From Euphorbia lathyris (lineage: Eukaryota; Streptophyta; Magnoliopsida; Malpighiales; Euphorbiaceae): a DNA stretch of 64,000 nt. Below the pieces are notes generated by a model. It ran no database searches and was not told the DNA's origin. It worked only from the letters and a program-made list of their open reading frames with translations. A program made the position numbers and the translations under genes. The stretch is taken from positions 315,001 to 379,000 of the forward strand of contig NC_088913.1 of NCBI RefSeq assembly GCF_963576675.1, written 5' to 3'. Positions 29,292 through 43,639 of this stretch are shown one piece after another; position 1 is the stretch's first letter, and each line of letters opens with the position of its first letter.

Positions 29292-32200
29292 CTGTATGTC
29301 ACGTTACATTACGTTACGTTACGTTACAGTATTTTAAGTTACAGTATGTTATGTTACAGTATGTTAAGTTACTGAATGTTAAGTTACAGTATGTTACGTT
29401 ACTGTATGTTAAGTTACAGTATGTTAAGTTACAGTATGTTAAGTTACAGTATGTTAAGTTATAGTATTTAAGTTCTAGTATGTTAAGTTATAGTATTTTA
29501 AGTTACTGTATGTTACGTTACGTTACGTTACGTTACGTTAGGTTACAACATTTTAAGTTACAGTATGTTATATTATAGTATGTTAAGTTACAAAATGTTA
29601 TGTTACAGTATTTTAAGTTACAGTATGTTAAGTTATAGTATGTTAAGTTACAGTATGTTAAGTTACAGTATGTTAAGTTACATTATGTTACATTACAGTA
29701 TATTATATTATAGTATTTTACGTTATATTATATTACATTACAGTTACGTTACGTTATGTCATAGTATGTTATGGTACAGTACGTTACGTTACGTTAATTT
29801 ACGTTATGTTACGTTACGTTACGTTACATTACGTTACGTTACGTTACGTTACGTCATGTCACGTCACATCACGTCACGTCACGTCACGTTACATGACGTC
29901 ACGTCACGTAACTTTACATTACGTTACGTTACGTTACGTGACGTTACATTCCATTACGTTACGTTACGTTACGTTAAGTTACAGTATGTTATGTTACAGT
30001 ATGTTAAGTTACAGTATGTGAACTTATAGTATGTTACGTTACAGTATGTTACATTACAGTATGTTAAGTTACAGTATGTTAAGTGCCAGTATGTTAAGTT
30101 ACAGTATTTTAAGTTACGTTACGTTACATTACGTTACGTTACGTTACGTTACGTTACGTTACGTTACGTTACGTTAAGTTACAGTATGTTAAGTTACAGT
30201 ATGTTAAGTTACAGTATTTTAAGTTACTGTATGTCACGTTACATTACGTTACGTTACGTTACGTTACAGTAATTTAAGTTACAGTATGTTATGTTACAGT
30301 ATGTTAAGTTACTGAATGTTATGTTACAGTATGTTACGTTACTGTATGTTAAGTTACAGTATGTTAAGTTACAGTATGTTAAGTTACAGTATGTTAAGTT
30401 ACAGTATTTAAGTTCTAGTATGTTAAGTTATAGTATTTTAAGTTACTGTATGTTACGTTACGTTACGTTACGTTAGGTTACAACATTTTAAGTTACAGTA
30501 TGTTATATTATAGTATGTTAAGTTACAAAATGTTATGTTACAGTATTTTAAGTTACAGTATGTTAAGTTATAGTATGTTATGTTACAGTATGTTAAGTTA
30601 CAGTATGTTAAGTTACAGTATGTTAAGTTACAGTACTGTATGTTACGTTACAGTTTGCTAAGTTATAGTATGTTAAGTTACAATATGTTAAGTTACATTA
30701 TGTTAAGTTATATTATGTTATGTTGTAGTATGTTAAGTTACAGTATGTTAAGTTCCAGTATGTTAATTTACATTATTTTAAGTTACAGTATGTTATGTTA
30801 TGTAACGTTACGTTACAGTGTGCTAAGTTATAGTATGTTATGTTACAGTTTGTTATGTTACAGTATGTTAAGTTACTGTATGTTAAGTTACAGTATGTTA
30901 CGTTACAGTATATTAACTTATAGTATGTTAAGCTACAGTATGTTAAGTTACAATATGTTAAGTTATAGTATGTTAAGTTACAGTACGTTACGTTATAGTA
31001 TGTTATGTTACAGTATGTTAAGTTACAGTATGTTGAGTTAGAGTATGTTAAGTTACAGTATGTTAGGTTACGTTACGTTATGTTACGTTACGTTACGTTA
31101 CGTTACGTTACGCTACGTTACGTTACGTTACGTTACGTTACGTTAAGTTACGTTACGTTACGTTACGTTACGTTACGTTACGTTACGTTACGTTACGTTA
31201 CGTTATGTTAAGTTACAGTTTGTTAAGTTACAGTATGTTAAGTTACAGTATGTTACATTACAGTATATTATATTATAGTATTTTACGTTATATTATATTA
31301 CATTACAGTTACGTTACGTTATGTCATAGTATGTTATGGTACAGTACGTTACGTTACGTTAAGTTACGTTACGTTACGTTACGTTACGTTACGTTACGTT
31401 ACGTTACGTTACGTGACGTTACATTTCATTACGTTACGTTACGTTACGTTACGTTAACTTACAGTATGTTAAGTTACAGTATGTTAAGTTACAGTATGTT
31501 AAGTTATAGTATGTTACGTTATAGTATGTTACGTTACAGTATGTTAAGTTACAGTATGTTAAGTGCCAGTATGTTAAGTTACAGTATTTTAAGTGACGTT
31601 ACGTTACATTACGTTACGTTACGTTACGTTACGTTACGTTACCTTACGTTACGTTACGTTAGGTTACAACATTTTAAGTTACAGTATGTTATATTATAGT
31701 ATGTTAAGTTACAAAATGTTATGTTACAGTATTTTAAGCTACAGTATATTAAGTTACAGTATGTTAAGTTACAGTACTGTATGTTACGTTACAGTATGCT
31801 AAGTTATAGTATGTTAAGTTACAATATGTTAAGTTACATTATGTTAAGTTATATTATGTTATGTTGTAGTATGTTAAGTTACAGTATGTTAAGTTCCAGT
31901 ATGTTAATTTACATTATTTTAAGTTACAGTATGTTATGTTATGTAACGTTACGTTACAGTATGTTAAGTTACAGTATGTTATGTTACAGTTTGTTAAGTT
32001 ACAGTATGTTATGTTACAGTATGTTAAGTTACTGTATGTTAAGTTACAGTATGTTACGTTACAGTATATTAACTTATAGTATGTTTTGCTACAGTATGTT
32101 AAGTTACAATATGTTAAGTTATAGTATGTTAAGTTACAGTACGTTACGTTATAGTATGTTATGTTACAGTATGTTAAGTTACAATATGTTGAGTTAGAGT

Positions 32201-35117
32201 ATGTTAAGTTACAGTATGTTAGGTTACGTTACGTTACGTTACGTTACGTTACGTTACGTTACGTTACGTTACGTTACGTTACGTTACGTTACGTTACGTT
32301 ACGTTACGTTACGTTACGTTACGTTACGTTATGTTAAGTTACAGTTTGTTAAGTTACAATACGTTAAGTTACAGTATGTTAAGTTACAGTATGTTACATG
32401 ACAGTATATTATATTATAGTATTTTACGTTATATTATATTACATTACAGTTACGTTACGTTATGTCATAGTATGTTATGGTACAGTACGTTACGTTACGT
32501 TAAGTTACGTTATGTTACGTTACGTTACGTTACGTTACGTTACGTTACGTTACGTTACGTTACGTGACGTTACATTCCATTACGTTACATTACGTTACGT
32601 TACGTTAAGTTACAGTATGTTAAGTTACAGTATGTTAAGTTATAGTATGTTACGTTACAGTATGTTACGTTACAGTATGTTAAGTTACAGTATGTTAAGT
32701 GCCAGTATGTTAAGTTACAGTATTTTAAGTTACGTTACGTTACATTACGTTACGTTACGTTACGTTACGTTACGTTACGTTACGTTAAGTTACAGTATGT
32801 TAAGTTACAGTATGTTAAGTTACAGTATTTTAAGTTACTGTATGTCACGTTACATTACGTTACGTTACGTTACGTTACGTTACGTTACAGTATTTTAAGT
32901 TACAGTATGTTATGTTACAGTATGTTAAGTTACTGAATGTTAAGTTACAGTATGTTAAGTTACAGTATGTTAAGTTACAGTATGTTAAGTTACAGTATGT
33001 TAAGTTACAGTATTTAAGTTCTAGTATGTTAAGTTATAGTATTTTAAGTTACTGTATGTTACGTTACGTTACGTTACGTTACGTTAGGTTACAACATTTT
33101 AAGTTACAGTATGTTATATTATAGTATGTTAAGTTACAAAATGTTATGTTACAGTATTTTAAGTTACAGTATGTTAAGTTATAGTATGTTATGTTACAGT
33201 ATGTTAAGTTACAGTATGTTAAGTTACAGTACAGTATGTTACGTTACAGTATGCTAAGTTATAGTATGTTAAGTTACAATATGTTAAGTTACATTATGTT
33301 AAGTTATATTATGTTATGTTGTAGTATGTTAAGTTACAGTATGTTAAGTTCCAGTATGTTAATTTACATTTTTTTTAAGTTACAGTATGTTATGTTATGT
33401 AACGTTACGTTACAATATGTTAAGTTACAGTATGTTATGTTACAGTTTGTTAAGTTACAGTATGTTATGTTACAGTATGTTAAGTTACTGTATGTTAAGT
33501 TACAGTATGTTACGTTACAGTATATTAACTTATAGTATGTTAAGCTACAGTATGTTAAGTTACAATATGTTAAGTTATAGTATGTTAAGTTACAGTACGT
33601 TACGTTATAGTATGTTATGTTACAGTATGTTAAGTTACAGTATGTTGAGTTAGAGTATGTTAAGTTACAGTACGTTAGGTTACGTTACATTAGGTTACGT
33701 TACGTTACGTTACGTTACGTTACGTTACATTACGTTACGCTACGTTACGTTACGTTACGTTACGTTACGTTACGTTACGTTACGTTACGTTACGTTACGT
33801 TACGTTATGTTAAGTTACAGTTTGTTAAGTTACAATACGTTAAGTTACAGTATGTTAAGTTACATTATATTACATTACAGTATATTATATTATAGTATTT
33901 TACGTTATATTATATTACATTACAGTTACGTTACGTTATGTCATAGTATGTTATGGTACAGTACGTTACGTTACGTTAATTTACGTTATGTTACGTTACG
34001 TTACGTTACGTTACGTTACATTACGTTATGTTACGTTACGTTACGTCATGTCACGTCACATCACGTCACGTAACGTCATGTTACGTGACGTCACGTCACG
34101 TAACTTTACATTACGTTACGTTACGTTACGTTACGTGACGTTACATTCCATTACGTTACGTTACGTTACGTTAAGTTACAGTATGTTATGTTACAGTATG
34201 TTAAGTTACAGTATGTTAAGTTATAGTATGTTACGTTACAGTATGTTACATTACAGTATGTTAAGTTACAGTATGTTAAGTGCCAGTATGTTAAGTTACA
34301 GTATTTTAAGTTACGTTACATTACATTACGTTACGTTACGTTACGTTACGTTACGTTACGTTACGTTACGTTACGTTACGTTACGTTACGTTACGTTAAG
34401 TTACAGTATGTTAAGTTACAGTATGTTAAGTTACAGTATTTTAAGTTACTGTATGTCACGTTACATTACGTTACGTTACGTTACAGTATTTTAAGTTACA
34501 GTATGTTATGTTACAGTATGTTAAGTTACTGAATGTTAAGTTACAGTATGTTACGTTACTGTATGTTAAGTTACAGTATGTTAAGTTACAGTATGTTAAG
34601 TTACAGTATGTTAAGTTACAGTATTTAAGTTCTAGTATGTTAAGTTATAGTATTTTAAGTTACTGTATGTTACGTTACGTTACGTTACGTTAGGTTACAA
34701 CATTTTAAGTTACAGTATGTTATATTATAGTATGTTAAGTTACAAAATGTTATGTTACAGTATTTTAAGTTACAGTATGTTAAGTTACAGTATGTTAAGT
34801 TACAGTACTGTATGTTACGTTACAGTATGCTAAGTTATAGTATGTTAAGTTACAATATGTTAAGTTACATTATGTTAAGTTATATTATGTTATGTTGTAG
34901 TATGTTAAGTTACAGTATGTTAAGTTCCAGTATGTTAATTTACATTATTTTAAGTTACAGTATGTTATGTTATGTAACGTTACGTTACAGTATGTTAAGT
35001 TATAGTATGTTATGTTACAGTTTGTTAAGTTACATTATGTTATGTTACAGTATGTTAAGTTACTGTATGTTAAGTTACAGTATGTTACGTTACAGTATAT
35101 TAACTTATAGTATGTTA

Positions 35118-35583
35118 AGCTACAGTATGTTAAGTTACAATATGTTAAGTTATAGTATGTTAAGTTACAGTACGTTACGTTATAGTATGTTATGTTACAG
35201 TATGTTAAGTTACAGTATGTTGAGTTAGAGTATGTTAAGTTACAGTATGTTAGGTTACGTTACGTTACGTTACGTTACGTTACGTTACGTTATGTTAAGT
35301 TACAGTTTGTTAAGTTACAGTATGTTAAGTTACAGTATGTTACATTACAGTATATTATATTATAGTATTTTACGTTATATTATATTACATTACAGTTACG
35401 TTACGTTATAGTATGTTAAGTTACAGTACGTTACGTTATATTATATTACATTACAGTTACGTTACGTTATAGTATGTTAAGCTACAGTATGTTAAGTTAC
35501 AATATGTTAAGTTATAGTATGTTAAGTTACAGTACGTTACGTTATAGTATGTTATGTTACAGTATGTTAAGTTACAGTATGTT
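35118..35583. repeat. Mosaic unit with a partial internal duplication
   Basis: The section from the ttaagctacag marker through tgttgagttagag occurs at about 35117-35229 and again at about 35478-35587. Between them are a short CpG block, a cagtttgtta section and two copies of the gttatattatattacattac section (near 35375 and 35436). The order does not match the normal unit. Confidence 0.75.
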
Positions 35584-36655
35584 GAGTTAGAGTATGTTAA
35601 GTTACAGTACGTTGGGTTACGTTACGTTAGGTTACGTTACGCTACGTTACGTTACGCTACGTTACGTTACGTTACGTTACGTTACGTTACGCTACGTTAC
35701 GTTACGTTACGTTACGTTACGTTACGTTATGTTAAGTTACAGTTTGTTAAGTTACAATACGTTAAGTTACAGTATGTTAAGTTACATTATGTTACATTAC
35801 AGTATATTATATTATAGTATTTTACGTTATATTATATTACATTACAGTTACGTTACGTTATGTCATAGTATGTTATGGTACATTACGTTACGTTACGTTA
35901 ATTTACGTTATGTTACGTTACGTTACGTTACGTTACGTTACATTACGTTACGGTACGTTACGTTACGTCATGTCACGTCACATCACGTCACGTCACGTCA
36001 CGTTACGTGACGTCACGTCACGTAACTTTACATTACGTTACGTTACGTTACGTTACGTGACGTTACATTCCATTACGTTACGTTACGTTACGTTAAGTTA
36101 CAGTATGTTATGTTACAGTATGTTAAGTTACAGTATGTTAAGTTATAGTATGTTACGTTACAGTATGTTACATTACAGTATGTTAAGTTACAGTATGTTA
36201 AGTGCCAGTATGTTAAGTTACAGTATTTTAAGTTACGTTACGTTACATTACGTTACGTTACGTTACGTTACGTTACGTTACGTTATGTTACGTTACGTTA
36301 CGTTACGTTACGTTAAGTTACAGTATGTTAAGTTACAGTATGTTAAGTTACAGTATTTTAAGTTACTGTATGTCACGTTACATTACGTTACGTTACGTTA
36401 CGTTACAGTAATTTAAGTTACCGTATGTTATGTTACAGTATGTTAAGTTACTGAATGTTATGTTACAGTATGTTACGTTACTGTATGTTAAGTTACAGTA
36501 TGTTAAGTTACAGTATGTTAAGTTACAGTATGTTAAGTTACAGTATTTAAGTTCTAGTATGTTAAGTTATAGTATTTTAAGTTACTGTATGTTACGTTAC
36601 GTTACGTTACGTTAGGTTACAACATTTTAAGTTACAGTATGTTATATTATAGTAT

Positions 36656-37385
36656 GTTAAGTTACAAAATGTTATGTTACAGTATTTTAAGTTACAGTAT
36701 GTTAAGTTATAGTATGTTATGTTACAGTATGTTAAGTTACAGTATGTTAAGTTACAGTATGTTAAGTTACAGTACAGTATGTGACGTTACAGTATGCTAA
36801 GTTATAGTATGTTAAGTTACAATATGTTAAGTTACATTATGTTAAGTTATATTATGTTATGTTGTAGTATGTTAAGTTACAGTATGTTAAGTTCCAGTAT
36901 GTTAATTTACATTATTTTAAGTTACAGTATGTTATGTTATGTAACGTTACGTTACAGTATGTTAAGTTATAGTATGTTATGTTACAGTTTGTTAAGTTAC
37001 ATTATGTTATGTTACAGTATGTTAAGTTACAAAATGTTATGTTACAGTATTTTAAGTTACAGTATGTTAAGTTATAGTATGTTATGTTACAGTATGTTAA
37101 GTTACAGTATGTTAAGTTACAGTATGTTAAGTTACAGTACAGTATGTGACGTTACAGTATGCTAAGTTATAGTATGTTAAGTTACAATATGTTAAGTTAC
37201 ATTATGTTAAGTTATATTATGTTATGTTGTAGTATGTTAAGTTACAGTATGTTAAGTTCCAGTATGTTAATTTACATTATTTTAAGTTACAGTATGTTAT
37301 GTTATGTAACGTTACGTTACAGTATGTTAAGTTATAGTATGTTATGTTACAGTTTGTTAAGTTACATTATGTTATGTTACAGTAT
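36656..37385. repeat. Local tandem duplication with a 365-bp period
   Basis: The stretch from gttacaaaatgttatg through the gttacattatgttatg section occurs twice in direct succession. Both copies carry the otherwise rare variant cagtatgtgacgttacag (about 36777 and 37141). The period is 365 bp, a multiple of five. Confidence 0.8.
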
Positions 37386-40300
37386 GTTAAGTTACTGTAT
37401 GTTAAGTTACAGTATGTTACGTTACAGTATATTAACTTATAGTATGTTAAGCTACAGTATGTTAAGTTACAATATGTTAAGTTATAGTATGTTAAGTTAC
37501 AGTACGTTACGTTATAGTATGTTATGTTACAGTATGTTAAGTTACAGTATGTTGAGTTAGAGTATGTTAAGTTACAGTATGTTAGGTTACGTTACGTTAC
37601 GTTACGTTACGTTACGTTACGCTACGTTACGCTACGTTACGTTACGTTAGTTTACGCTACGTTACGTTACGTTACGTTACGTTACGTTACGTTACATTAC
37701 GTTACGTTACGTTACGTTACGTTACGTTATGTTAAGTTACAGTTTGTTAAGTTACAATACGTTAAGTTACAGTATGTTAAGTTACAGTATGTTACATTAC
37801 AGTATATTATATTATAGTATTTTACGTTATATTATATTACATTACAGTTACGTTACGTTATGTCATAGTATGTTATGGTACAGTACGTTACGTTACGTTA
37901 AGTTACGTTATGTTACGTTACGTTACGTTACGTTACGTTACGTTACGTTACGTTACGTTACGTTACGTGACGTTACATTCCATTACGTTACGTTACGTTA
38001 CGTTAAGTTACAGTATGTTAAGTTACAGTATGTTAAGTTACAGTATGCTAAGTTATAGTATGTTACGTTACATCATATTACGTTACAGTATGTTAAGTGC
38101 CAGTATGTTAAGTTACAGTATTTTAAGTTACGTTACGTTACATTACGTTACGTTACGTTACGTTACGTTACGTTAAGTTACAGTATGTTAAGTTACAGTA
38201 TGTTAAGTTATAGTATTTTAAGTTACTGTATGTCACGTTACATTACGTTACGTTACGTTACGTTACAGTATTTTAAGTTACAGTATGTTATGTTACAGTA
38301 TGTGAAGTTACTGAATGTTAAGTTACAGTATGTTACGTTACTGTATGTTAAGTTACAGTATGTTAAGTTACAGTATGTTAAGTTACAGTATGTTAAGTTA
38401 CAGTATTTAAGTTCTAGTATGTTAAGTTATAGTATTTTAAGTTACTGTATGTTACGTTACGTTACGTTACGTTAGGTTACAACATTTTAAGTTACAGTAT
38501 GTTATATTATAGTATGTTAAGTTACAAAATGTTATGTTACAGTATTTTAAGTTACAGTATGTTAAGTTATAGTATGTTATGTTACAGTATGTTAAGTTAC
38601 AGTATGTTAAGTTACAGTATGTTAAGTTACAGTACAGTATGTTACGTTACAGTATGCTAAGTTATAGTATGTTAAGTTACAATATGTTAAGTTACATTAT
38701 GTTAAGTTATATTATGTTATGTTGTAGTATGTTAAGTTACAGTATGTTAAGTTCCAGTATGTTAATTTACATTATTTTAAGTTACAGTATGTTATGTTAT
38801 GTAACGTTACTTTACAGTATGTTAAGTTACACTATGTTATGTTACAGTTTGTTAAGTTACAGTATGTTATGTTACAGTATGTTAAGTTACTGTATGTTAA
38901 GTTACAGTATGTTACGTTACAGTATATTAACTTATAGTATGTTAAGCTACAGTATGTTAAGTTACAATATGTTAAGTTATAGTATGTTAAGTTACAGTAC
39001 GTTACGTTATAGTATGTTATGTTACAGTATGTTAAGTTACAGTATGTTGAGTTAGAGTATGTTAAGTTACAGTACGTTAGGTTACGTTACGCTACGTTAT
39101 GTTACGTTACGTTACGTTACGTTACGTTACGTTACGTTACGTTACGTTACGTTACGTTACGTTACGTTACGTTACGTTATGTTAAGTTACAATTTGTTAA
39201 GTTACAATACGTTAAGTTACAGTATGTTAAGTTACATTATGTTACATTACAGTATATTATATTATAGTATTTTACGTTATATTATATTACATTACAGTTA
39301 CGTTACGTTATGTCATAGTATGTTATGGTACAGTACGTTACGTTACGTTAATTTACGTTATGTTACGTTACGTTACGTTACGTTACGTTACGTTACGTTA
39401 CGGTACGTTACGTTACGTCATGTCACGTCACATCACGTCACGTCACGTTACGTGACGTCACGTCACGTAACTTTACATTACGTTACGTTACGTTACGTTA
39501 CGTGACGTTACATTCCATTACGTTACGTTACGTTAAGTTACAGTATGTTATGTTACAGTATGTTAAGTTACAGTATGTTAAGTTATAGTATGTTACGTTA
39601 CAGTATGTTACATTACAGTATGTTAAGTTACAGTATGTTAAGTGCCAGTATGTTAAGTTACAGTATTTTAAGTTACGTTACGTTACGTTACGTTACATTA
39701 CGTTACGTTACGTTACGTTATGTTATGTTACGTTACGTTAAGTTACAGTATGTTAAGTTACAGTATGTTAAGTTACAGTATTTTAAGTTACTGTATGTCA
39801 CGTTACATTACGTTACGTTACGTTACGTTACAGTAATTTAAGTTACCGTATGTTATGTTACAGTATGTTAAGTTACTGAATGTTATGTTACAGTATGTTA
39901 CGTTACTGTATGTTAAGTTACAGTATGTTAAGTTACAGTATGTTAAGTTACAGTATGTTAAGTTACAGTATTTAAGTTCTAGTATGTTAAGTTATAGTAT
40001 TTTAAGTTACTGTATGTTACCTTACGTTACGTTACGTTAGGTTACAACATTTTAAGTTACAGTATGTTATATTATAGTATGTTAAGTTACAAAATGTTAT
40101 GTTACAGTATTTTAAGTTACAGTATGTTAAGTTATAGTATGTTATGTTACAGTATGTTAAGTTACAGTATGTTAAGTTACAGTATGTTAAGTTACAGTAC
40201 AGTATGTTACGTTACAGTATGCTAAGTTATAGTATGTTAAGTTACAATATGTTAAGTTACATTATGTTAAGTTATATTATGTTATGTTGTAGTATGTTAA

Positions 40301-43300
40301 GTTACAGTATGTTAAGTTCCAGTATGTTAATTTACATTATTTTAAGTTACAGTATGTTATGTTATGTAACGTTACGTTACAGTATGTTAAGTTATAGTAT
40401 GTTATGTTACAGTTTGTTAAGTTACATTATGTTATGTTACAGTATGTTAAGTTACTGTATGTTAAGTTACAGTATGTTACGTTACAGTATATTAACTTAT
40501 AGTATGTTAAGCTACAGTATGTTAAGTTACAATATGTTAAGTTATAGTATGTTAAGTTACAGTACGTTACGTTATAGTATGTTATGTTACAGTATGTTAA
40601 GTTACAGTATGTTGAGTTAGAGTATGTTAAGTTACAGTATGTTAGGTTACGTTACGTTACGTTACGTTACGTTACGTTACGCTACGTTACGCTACGTTAC
40701 GTTACGTTACGTTAGTTTACGCTACGTTACGTTACGTTACGTTACGTTACGTTACGTTAGTTTACGCTACGTTACGTTACGTTACGTTAGTTTACGCTAC
40801 GTTACGCTACGTTACGTTACGTTACATTACGTTACGTTACGTTACGTTACGTTATGTTACGTTATGTTAAGTTACAGTTTGTTAAGTTACAATACGTTAA
40901 GTTACAGTATGTTAAGTTACAGTATGTTACATTACAGTATATTATATTATAGTATTTTACGTTATATTATATTACATTACAGTTACGTTACGTTATGTCA
41001 TAGTATGTTATGGTACAGTACGTTACGTTACGTTATGTTACGTTATGTTACGTTACGTTACGTTACGTTACGTTACGTTACGTTACGTGACGTTACATTC
41101 CATTACGTTACGTTACGTTACGTTAAGTTACAGTATGTTAAGTTACAGTATGTTAAGTTACAGTATGTTAAGTTATAGTATGTTACGTTACAGTATGTTA
41201 CGTTACAGTATGTTAAGTGCCAGTATGTTAAGTTACAGTATTTTAAGTTACGTTACGTTACATTACGTTACGTTACGTTACGTTACGTTACGTTACGTTA
41301 CGTTAAGTTACAGTATGTTAAGTTACAGTATGTTAAGTTATAGTATTTTAAGTTACTGTATGTCACGTTACATTATGTTACGTTACGTTACGTTACAGTA
41401 TTTTAAGTTACAGTATGTTATGTTACAGTATGTTAAGTTACTGAATGTTAAGTTACAGTATGTTACGTTACTGTATGTTAAGTTACAGTATGTTAAGTTA
41501 CAGAATGTTAAGTTACAGTATGTTAAGTTACAGTATTTAAGTTCTAGTATGTTAAGTTATAGTATTTTAAGTTACTGTATGTTACGTTACGTTACGTTAC
41601 GTTAGGTTACAACATTTTAAGTTACAGTATGTTATATTATAGTATGTTAAGTTACAAAATGTTATGTTACAGTATTTTAAGTTACAGTATGTTAAGTTAT
41701 AGTATGTTATGTTACAGTATGTTAAGTTACAGTATGTTAAGTTACAGTATGTTAAGTTACAGTACAGTATGTTACGTTACAGTATGCTAAGTTATAGTAT
41801 GTTAAGTTACATTATGTTAAGTTATATTATGTTATGTTGTAGTATGTTAAGTTACAGTATGTTAAGTTCCAGTATGTTAATTTACATTATTTTAAGTTAC
41901 AGTATGTTATGTTATGTAACGTTACTTTACAGTATGTTAAGTTACACTATGTTATGTTACAGTTTGTTAAGTTACAGTATGTTATGTTACAGTATGTTAA
42001 GTTACTGTATGTTAAGTTACAGTATGTTACGTTACAGTATATTAACTTATAGTATGTTAAGCTACAGTATGTTAAGTTACAATATGTTAAGTTATAGTAT
42101 GTTAAGTTACAGTACGTTACGTTATAGTATGTTATGTTACAGTATGTTAAGTTACAGTATGTTGAGTTAGAGTATGTTAAGTTACAGTACGTTAGGTTAC
42201 GTTACGCTACGTTATGTTACGTTACGTTACGTTACGTTACGTTACGTTACGTTACGTTACGTTACGTTATGTTAAGTTACAGTTTGTTAAGTTACAATAC
42301 GTTAAGTTACAGTATGTTAAGTTACATTATGTTACATTACAGTATATTATATTATAGTATTTTACGTTATATTATATTACATTACAGTTACGTTACGTTA
42401 CGTTACGTGACGTTACGTTACGTTACGTTACGTTACGTCATGTCACGTCACATCACGTCACGTCACGTCACGTTACGTGACGTCACGTCACGTAACTTTA
42501 CATTACGTTACGTTACGTTACGTTACGTGACGTTACATTCCATTACGTTACGTTATGTTACGTTAAGTTACAGTATGTTATGTTACAATATGTTAAGTTA
42601 CAGTATGTTAAGTTATAGTATGTTACGTTATAGTATGTTACGTTACAGTATGTTAAGTTACAGTATGTTAAGTGCCAGTATGTTAAGTTACAGTATTTTA
42701 AGTTACGTTACGTTACATTACGTTACGTTACGTTACGTTACATTACGTTACGTTACGTTACGTTAAGTTACAGTATGTTAAGTTACAGTATGTTAAGTTA
42801 CAGTATTTTAAGTTACTGTATGTCACGTTACATTACGTTACGTTACGTTACGTTACGTTACAGTATTTTAAGTTACAGTATGTTATGTTACAGTATGTTA
42901 AGTTACTGAATGTTAAGTTACAGTATGTTACGTTACTGTATGTTAAGTTACAGTATGTTAAGTTACAGTATTTAAGTTCTAGTATGTTAAGTTATAGTAT
43001 TTTAAGTTACTGTATGTTACGTTACGTTACGTTACGTTACGTTAGGTTACAACATTTTAAGTTACAGTATGTTATATTATAGTATGTTAAGTTACAAAAT
43101 GTTATGTTACAGTATTTTAAGTTACAGTATGTTAAGTTATAGTATGTTATGTTACAGTATGTTAAGTTACAGTATGTTAAGTTACAGTATGTTAAGTTAT
43201 AGTACAGTATGTTACGTTACAGTATGCTAAGTTATAGTATGTTAAGTTACAATATGTTAAGTTACATTATGTTAAGTTATATTATGTTATGTTGTAGTAT

Positions 43301-43639
43301 GTTAAGTTACAGTATGTTAAGTTCCAGTATGTTAATTTACATTATTTTAAGTTACAGTATGTTATGTTATGTAACGTTACGTTACAGTATGTTAAGTTAC
43401 AGTATGTTATGTTACAGTTTGATAAGTTACAGTATGTTATGTTACAGTATGTTAAGTTACTGTATGTTAAGTTACAGTATGTTACGTTACAGTATATTAA
43501 CTTATAGTATGTTAAGCTACAATATGTTAAGTTACAATATGTTAAGTTATAGTATGTTAAGTTACAGTACGTTACGTTATAGTATGTTATGTTACAGTAT
43601 GTTAAGTTACAGTATGTTGAGTTAGAGTATGTTAAGTTA

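Larger units (their letters stand above)
13906..42496. repeat. Recurrent GTCAC-type pentamer block (16 copies)
   Basis: Within one (CGTTA)n zone of the unit, the pentamer changes from CGTTA to CGTCA for about 50-60 bp and ends in cgtcacgtcacgtaac. Copies lie near 13906-13966, 16195-16255, 18172-18231, 19152-19201, 20857-20916, 21812-21872, 23512-23572, 24492-24552, 26192-26252, 27132-27192, 28882-28942, 29852-29912, 34044-34103, 35966-36025, 39416-39470 and 42436-42496. Every copy I read contains the palindrome TGACGTCA. The nine or so units left of 13.9 kb, and some units between 30.9 and 42 kb, lack the block. It travels with two other variants, gttaatttacg and gttacattatgttacat, so it defines a unit subfamily. 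Confidence 0.88.

Noticed and set aside
13906..30000. CRISPR-like array because of regularly spaced blocks
   Set aside because: The spacers are themselves pentamer repeat, there are no unique spacers and no cas genes, and the context is a plant genome.
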